The notes beneath the pieces were generated by a model. It did no database searches and was not told where the DNA came from. It was given only the letters and a program-made list of their open reading frames with translations. Of a stretch of DNA of 36,523 bases, positions 33,085 through 36,523 are shown piece by piece. The position numbers and the translations under genes were made by a program. The stretch's first letter is position 1; each line of letters begins with the position of its first letter. Location: positions 1-36,523 of the forward strand of contig NZ_WQRF01000014.1 of assembly GCF_009758415.1 (NCBI RefSeq), read 5' to 3'. This stretch comes from Devosia marina (GTDB lineage Bacteria; Pseudomonadota; Alphaproteobacteria; Rhizobiales; Devosiaceae).

Positions 33085-34350
33085 TCATCCAAGGAAGCCG
33101 GAGCTGAGCCAGCCCAGAAAGCCGGCACCGAGAACCGCCAGGACGACGTTCACCTTCGACTTCCAGAGATAAAGGACGGCCAGAGCGAGCGCGAAGATCA
33201 CCCCGCCGAGAAGCACGGACGGTAGCCGCTCGATGACGACAAGCGCGAGTTCGACCGTGGTCGCGGCGATCAGACCGACGACACCTGCGGATACGCCCTC
33301 CAGGAAGCTGTGCAGGGTCTTGTTTTCGACCACGCTCTCCAGACGCTCATGGAAGAGCAGCGAAAAGCCAAAGGCTGGTAGAAAAATCCCGGCCGTCATA
33401 GCGATGGCGCCGAGCGGACCGCCCCCAAAATAGCCGACGAAGGTGGAGAAGATGATGAGCGGTGCGGGCAGGATGCCGGACAGAGCGAGACCGTCAAGGA
33501 ATTGGGCGTCCGTCATCCAGCCGTTCCCCACTGCGTCGTCACGCAGGAACGGAATGACAGTGTAGGCTCCCCCAAAGGTCAGGAGACCGGCCTTGAGGCC
33601 AGAGAAAAACAGGGCCACCAGCGATGCGTCCTGCGCGATCGGCCCGTTGGAGAGTGCTGTGCCCTGCGCGGCGCTTTCGAGCAGACCTGTTGAACTCTCT
33701 GGCCCGACCAGGACAGCGAGCACGGTGGCGGCTACCAGGGTCACGGCCGCAAGTGCATGCTGTCTTCGCAAGGCGAAGGCATAGACCAACCCTGCTGCCG
33801 GAAGCGTGATCCAGAAGCTCGCGCCGAGAAACGCTGCGAAAGCGCTGACGATCCCAATGCCCCAGAGCCATTTGTCGAGGAGTACGTGCTCTCCAATTCT
33901 GTGGACCGCACGCACGATCAGTGCAATGACCGCAACTTGAATGCCGAGAAATATCGGACCTAGAGCCGATTGCGTGATGTCGATCGTGAAGTAGAGCCAC
34001 GATAGGGCGAACATCAGAAGGAAGCCCGGCAGCATGAAGCCGAGCCCCGCAAGGAAGCCGCCCATGCGCCCACCTGGAAGCATGCCGATATGGACGCATA
34101 ATTCGTGCGCCTCAGGCCCCGGAAGCACCTGATAGACGGCAAGAAGGCGGTTGAACCGGCTGCTGGAAATCCAGCGCTCCTCATCAACGAGTTCTCGCCG
34201 GATCATAGCAATCTGCGCGACAGGTCCACCCCATGCGAGAAGGCCAAAGCGCAAAAAACGCACGAAAATCTGCCATTGCGATAGCGTAGGCACAGTTGGC
34301 TCTCGCTGATCGGCAACATGGCCACCGGAAGGGTCAGGCGTCTGAGTCAT
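33085..34350 (-). CDS. chrA: ChrA chromate efflux transporter (second copy)
   Basis: A 421-residue two-domain CHR transporter from ATG 34350 (MTQTPDPSGG); an upstream in-frame extension to 34512 is possible but has no better start. Motifs are WGGPVAQIAMIRRELVDEER and LPGPEAHELCVHIGMLPGGR in the first half, FGGAYTVIPFLRDDAV and GILPAPLIIFSTFVGYFGGG in the second. The sequence is well diverged from the copy at 26558, so this is not a recent duplication but a different chrA lineage. It is divergent from a truncated chrB, with a 135-bp shared upstream region. Confidence 0.95.
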   Translation of the reverse strand: MTQTPDPSGGHVADQREPTVPTLSQWQIFVRFLRFGLLAWGGPVAQIAMIRRELVDEERWISSSRFNRLLAVYQVLPGPEAHELCVHIGMLPGGRMGGFLAGLGFMLPGFLLMFALSWLYFTIDITQSALGPIFLGIQVAVIALIVRAVHRIGEHVLLDKWLWGIGIVSAFAAFLGASFWITLPAAGLVYAFALRRQHALAAVTLVAATVLAVLVGPESSTGLLESAAQGTALSNGPIAQDASLVALFFSGLKAGLLTFGGAYTVIPFLRDDAVGNGWMTDAQFLDGLALSGILPAPLIIFSTFVGYFGGGPLGAIAMTAGIFLPAFGFSLLFHERLESVVENKTLHSFLEGVSAGVVGLIAATTVELALVVIERLPSVLLGGVIFALALAVLYLWKSKVNVVLAVLGAGFLGWLSSGFLG

Positions 34351-34437
34351 TATCGAAGCTGGACCTTTTGAGGGTGGACAGAGATGACAACCTCCGGTTC
34401 TGCATAGGAGGCCCTCACGGCCTTCAGTTGATACGTT

Positions 34438-34474
34438 TGTTGCTTTATATGGAATAAAAGATACAGTAGCAACA
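34438..34474. promoter_or_regulatory. Inverted repeat in the divergent chrA/chrB' promoter region
   Basis: A perfect 7-bp inverted repeat, TGTTGCT (34438-34444) and AGCAACA (34468-34474), with a 23-bp AT-rich centre, lies just upstream of the chrB' start at 34486 and upstream of the divergent chrA. TTGTTG (34437) and GATACA (34460), 17 bp apart, resemble a -35/-10 pair that the left arm overlaps. A role as the ChrB operator is inference. Confidence 0.4.
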
Positions 34475-34485
34475 TTGGAGGTGTA

Positions 34486-34741
34486 ATGGCCATGACTCAA
34501 TCCCGCCGACATTCTCCTCCTAATTCACCAGCTTCCGGCCAAGCTGGCCTATTTCCGCGTGACACCTTGGCGTCGCTTGCAGGCGATCGGGGCCGTCGCC
34601 GTGAAGAACGCCATCTATGCCCTGCCCTCGAATGCGGAGACGCAGGAGGCGACCTTAGCCCCGGCTCGTCTGAAAATATGCGTAGAGAATCGTCGACGAT
34701 GGCTGCTCCACGAGCGAGCCGCTCCTCATCGTCACTGGTAG
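34486..34741 (+). pseudogene. chrB: Truncated, frameshifted chrB
   Basis: ATG 34486 follows GGAGGTG, but the frame must shift by one base within the first twelve codons to reach LLIHQLPAKLAYFRVTPWRR and LQAIGAVAVKNAIYALPSNA, the ChrB N-terminal signature (compare 25561). Similarity fades after about residue 60 and the frame closes at 34741; the whole C-terminal ChrB domain is absent. The second chrA therefore has no complete regulator of its own next to it and might be controlled by the intact ChrB. Confidence 0.8.
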
Positions 34742-34845
34742 CCATGCCCTGAGGCAGAGGATCGGAACACTAGAGCGACGGTGCTCGGCGTTACCGCTTT
34801 TGTCGCACAGGTCACCTAGTTGCAATGAGTTGAAAGGATCTTTCA

Positions 34846-34930
34846 ATGTCAGAGTTGACAGCCCACTTGGGACGCATAGCCGTCCTTTGGCGCGGTGATG
34901 AACTGGAACGCCGTGGAGCTACACCAGAAA
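34846..34930 (+). pseudogene. First ~30 residues of an unidentified protein, fused to a traI remnant
   Basis: ATG 34846, with GAAAGGA upstream, begins MSELTAHLGRIAVLWRGDEL and then RRGATPET. I recall this start from a family of alphaproteobacterial proteins with ATP-grasp-like features seen near metal-resistance genes, but cannot confirm it. The similarity is lost at about 34930, where LuxI-type sequence takes over in a different frame. Confidence 0.4.
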
Positions 34931-35146
34931 CCTGGGTTCGCCCGGATCGTCACCGTTACGGACGTTCGGTTTGAGCGCATCCTCAACCGGGTGAAGTGGC
35001 CACTGGTGCGGCTGGGGTCTCCACATCCTGTTGGCAATACCATTGCTGTCGCGGGCCTCCTATCTGCCGACGAAGCCAGTCTCGAGTTGGTGCGGCCGTC
35101 GAGCTACGTCCCCCTTTTTCCGGCCGCTGTGGAAGCCGCGGCCTAA
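34931..35146 (+). pseudogene. traI: C-terminal third of a TraI (LuxI-type) autoinducer synthase
   Basis: The frame encodes FARIVTVTDVRFERILNRVK, then WPLVRLGSPHPVGNTIAVAG and LLSADEASLELVRPSSYVPL, to a stop at 35144-35146. This follows the end of Agrobacterium TraI closely (TDLRFERILKRAGWP; GNTIAIAG in that protein). The N-terminal two thirds, holding the catalytic acidic and aromatic residues, are gone, so no acyl-homoserine lactone can be made. On Ti plasmids traI directly precedes trbB, and trbB starts 26 bp later here, so this is the original order with the front of traI deleted. Confidence 0.85.
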
Positions 35147-35172
35147 CCAGCAGCCGGGCAGGGGGGCGGTTC

Positions 35173-36156
35173 ATGAGCGAATCGAAACGACGGCTGATCC
35201 TCGGTCTGCAGGACGCACTTGGCGCCGCTGTCACGTCGGCGCTCCATGACCCTGACGTTGTCGAGGTCATGCTCAACCCCGACGGCAATCTATTCATTGA
35301 GCGGGTAGGGCAGGGGATAGCGGCGGCGGGGCAGATGGCCTCCCATGACGCCGAGACCGTCATCGGCAAGGTCGCCCACGCCCTCAAGACCGAAGTCGAC
35401 CAGGACCGGCCAATTATTTCCGGGGAGTTGCCCCTTGGCGGACACCGATTCGAGGGGATTTTGCCGCCGGCCGCGCCCGCGCCGATGTTCACGATCCGCA
35501 AGCGCGCCTCAATGCTGATCCGCCTCGATCAGTATGTCGCCGATGGCATCATGACGCCCGAGCAGGTTGATGTGATCCGCGATTCGATCGTGAACCGACT
35601 CAACATCGTCGTGTCGGGAGGCACTGGAACGGGCAAGACCACGCTCACCAATGCAATCCTGGCGGAGCTGGTCGAGACGACGCCGGAGCACCGGCTGGTG
35701 ATCCTGGAAGACACTGCCGAGATCCAGTGCGCGGCGGAAAATCATGTGATCCTGCACACCACAGACTCGGTCGATATGGGCCGTCTATTGAAGTCGACGA
35801 TGCGGCTGCGTCCGGATCGCATCATCGTGGGCGAGGTTCGCGACGGCGCTGCCCTCACTCTCTTGAAGGCGTGGAACACCGGCCATCCGGGCGGCATCGC
35901 GACGGTTCACTCGAACTCGGCCGGCGCCGCTCTTACCCGCCTTGAACAGCTCGTCGCCGAAGTCAGCTCCCAGCCGATGCCGGAAGTCATCGGTGAGGCG
36001 GTCGACCTGATCGTCTCGATCGAACGCGCGCCCGGCGGGCGAACCGTTCGCGAAATCCTGAGGGTCGAAGGCTTTCGCGACGGGCGATACCTCACCACGC
36101 CGGTCGGCGCGTCGAAATCCGAATCCATGCAGGGAAGAAATCTTCATGTCGTCTAA
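35173..36156 (+). CDS. trbB: TrbB, conjugal transfer ATPase
   Basis: A 327-residue VirB11-type ATPase that powers assembly of the type IV secretion channel in conjugation. ATG 35173 is in good context. The N-terminal domain has [20 protein letters not shown]. Walker A is GGTGTGKTT at 149-157, followed by the Asp box [10 protein letters not shown] and the His box region [20 protein letters not shown] and GGIATVHSN. It appears complete. It overlaps trbC by 11 bp. The match to rhizobial Ti/symbiotic plasmid TrbB, with traI in front, fits a Rhizobiales conjugative element. Confidence 0.95.
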   Translation: MSESKRRLILGLQDALGAAVTSALHDPDVVEVMLNPDGNLFIERVGQGIAAAGQMASHDAETVIGKVAHALKTEVDQDRPIISGELPLGGHRFEGILPPAAPAPMFTIRKRASMLIRLDQYVADGIMTPEQVDVIRDSIVNRLNIVVSGGTGTGKTTLTNAILAELVETTPEHRLVILEDTAEIQCAAENHVILHTTDSVDMGRLLKSTMRLRPDRIIVGEVRDGAALTLLKAWNTGHPGGIATVHSNSAGAALTRLEQLVAEVSSQPMPEVIGEAVDLIVSIERAPGGRTVREILRVEGFRDGRYLTTPVGASKSESMQGRNLHVV

Positions 36157-36412
36157 GAAGGCTTTCACGCTCCTCCTCGGTCTCGCGGCCGCATCCATCG
36201 CCATGATCGAACCGGCGCTCGCCAGCGGAGGAGGGGGCTTGCCCTGGGAAGGGCCCCTGGAACAGATTCAGGAATCCATCACCGGTCCAGTCGCCGGCGC
36301 TATTGCGCTCGCTGCCGTCGCCATTGCCGGCGGCATGCTGATCTTCGGCGGCGAGCTGAACGATTTCGCGCGCCGGCTTTGCTACATCGTGCTCGTCGCC
36401 GGCATTCGCTGA
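36146..36412 (+). pseudogene. trbC: TrbC pilin-like protein, 3' end lost at an IS21 junction
   Basis: The start codon overlaps trbB. The protein has a signal peptide (about 1-26, ending PALAS), then [20 protein letters not shown] and [20 protein letters not shown] with [20 protein letters not shown], the VirB2/TrbC pilin core. After about 36402 the coding sequence is replaced by istB sequence; the frame gains only a few foreign codons and stops. Rhizobial TrbC normally continues through a second helix and a tail (over 120 residues). Loss of this, and separation from trbD onward, would block pilus formation. Confidence 0.85.
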
Positions 36413-36523
36413 AGCTGAGGTTGGTGGTGATGACGACGCTGGTCTGCTCGTAGAGCTTGCTGAGCAGATGGAACAGCAGCGCCCCGCCTGACGGGCTGAA
36501 CGGCAGATAGCCCAGTTCGTCGA
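36403..36523 (-). mobile_element. istB: IS21-family IstB fragment (cut at the trbC junction, continues off the right edge)
   Basis: The minus strand encodes [20 protein letters not shown] and then [19 protein letters not shown], the Walker B and sensor region of IstB, the AAA+ ATPase that delivers IS21 transposase to target DNA. The match ends at SFSE (about 36403), about 50-60 residues short of the normal C-terminus, exactly where trbC ends. The element thus lacks this end and its terminal repeat, so the junction is a deletion or recombination point, not a clean insertion. The rest lies to the right of the window. Confidence 0.85.

Noticed and set aside
1..36523. CRISPR arrays, tRNA or rRNA genes
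   Set aside because: No regularly spaced short repeats, no tRNA-like cloverleaf ends and no rRNA sequence were noticed on reading either strand; the repeats present are only two- or three-copy duplications.

Overview
The window looks like an accessory, mobile region of an alphaproteobacterium, most likely a member of the Rhizobiales. Three things point there: a Ti-plasmid-type traI/trbB/trbC junction at the right end, a rhizobial-style palindromic intergenic repeat near 31.9-32.0 kb, and high-GC genes in the style of Mesorhizobium or Agrobacterium relatives. The genus is an inference. No rRNA, tRNA or CRISPR array was seen.

Left flank (1-3.9 kb): an IS21-family element enters from the left edge (start of istA plus its terminal repeats, ending near 192) and cuts an OxyR-like regulator. 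Debris follows: the end of a copper-type P-type ATPase, scraps of a transposase on both strands, an unassigned broken gene, and a frameshifted DUF411 metal-binding protein. An intact LysR regulator and a 39-residue one-helix membrane protein close this part.

Metabolic block (4-22 kb): icd and folC; a diguanylate cyclase; a convergent sbtA-sbtB pair (bicarbonate transporter and its PII-like partner); a winged-helix regulator; an NhaR-like regulator; then a colinear run of hpf/raiA-like, DUF533, a pyruvate-kinase-like gene, pyrC, ilvD, cysD, cysNC and a DUF6671 gene. Most are housekeeping functions (TCA cycle, folate, pyrimidine, branched-chain amino acids, sulfate activation) joined to stress functions. 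Finding them on a segment bordered by mobile DNA suggests transferable second copies.

Metal-resistance block (22-34.8 kb): an MgtC/DUF4010 membrane protein lies between copies of a repeat. A diverged duplicate of the left-flank LysR/small-protein region follows, fused to a broken Ca2+/Na+ antiporter gene. Then come an intact terB next to a ruined terC, and a chromate operon chrB-chrA with a DUF1259 protein and an MFS transporter. Further right are corA, a broken von Willebrand factor A gene, and a second chrA facing a truncated chrB.

Right flank (34.8-36.5 kb): the first residues of another gene are joined to the C-terminal third of a LuxI-type synthase (TraI), followed by trbB and a trbC whose end is lost at a junction with the inside of an IS21 istB gene. 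Both IS21 fragments lie in the same orientation, so the whole window sits between directly oriented IS21-family sequences. Overall it reads as a layered island of intact resistance and metabolic genes among many decaying remnants, inserted into or carried by a conjugative element.
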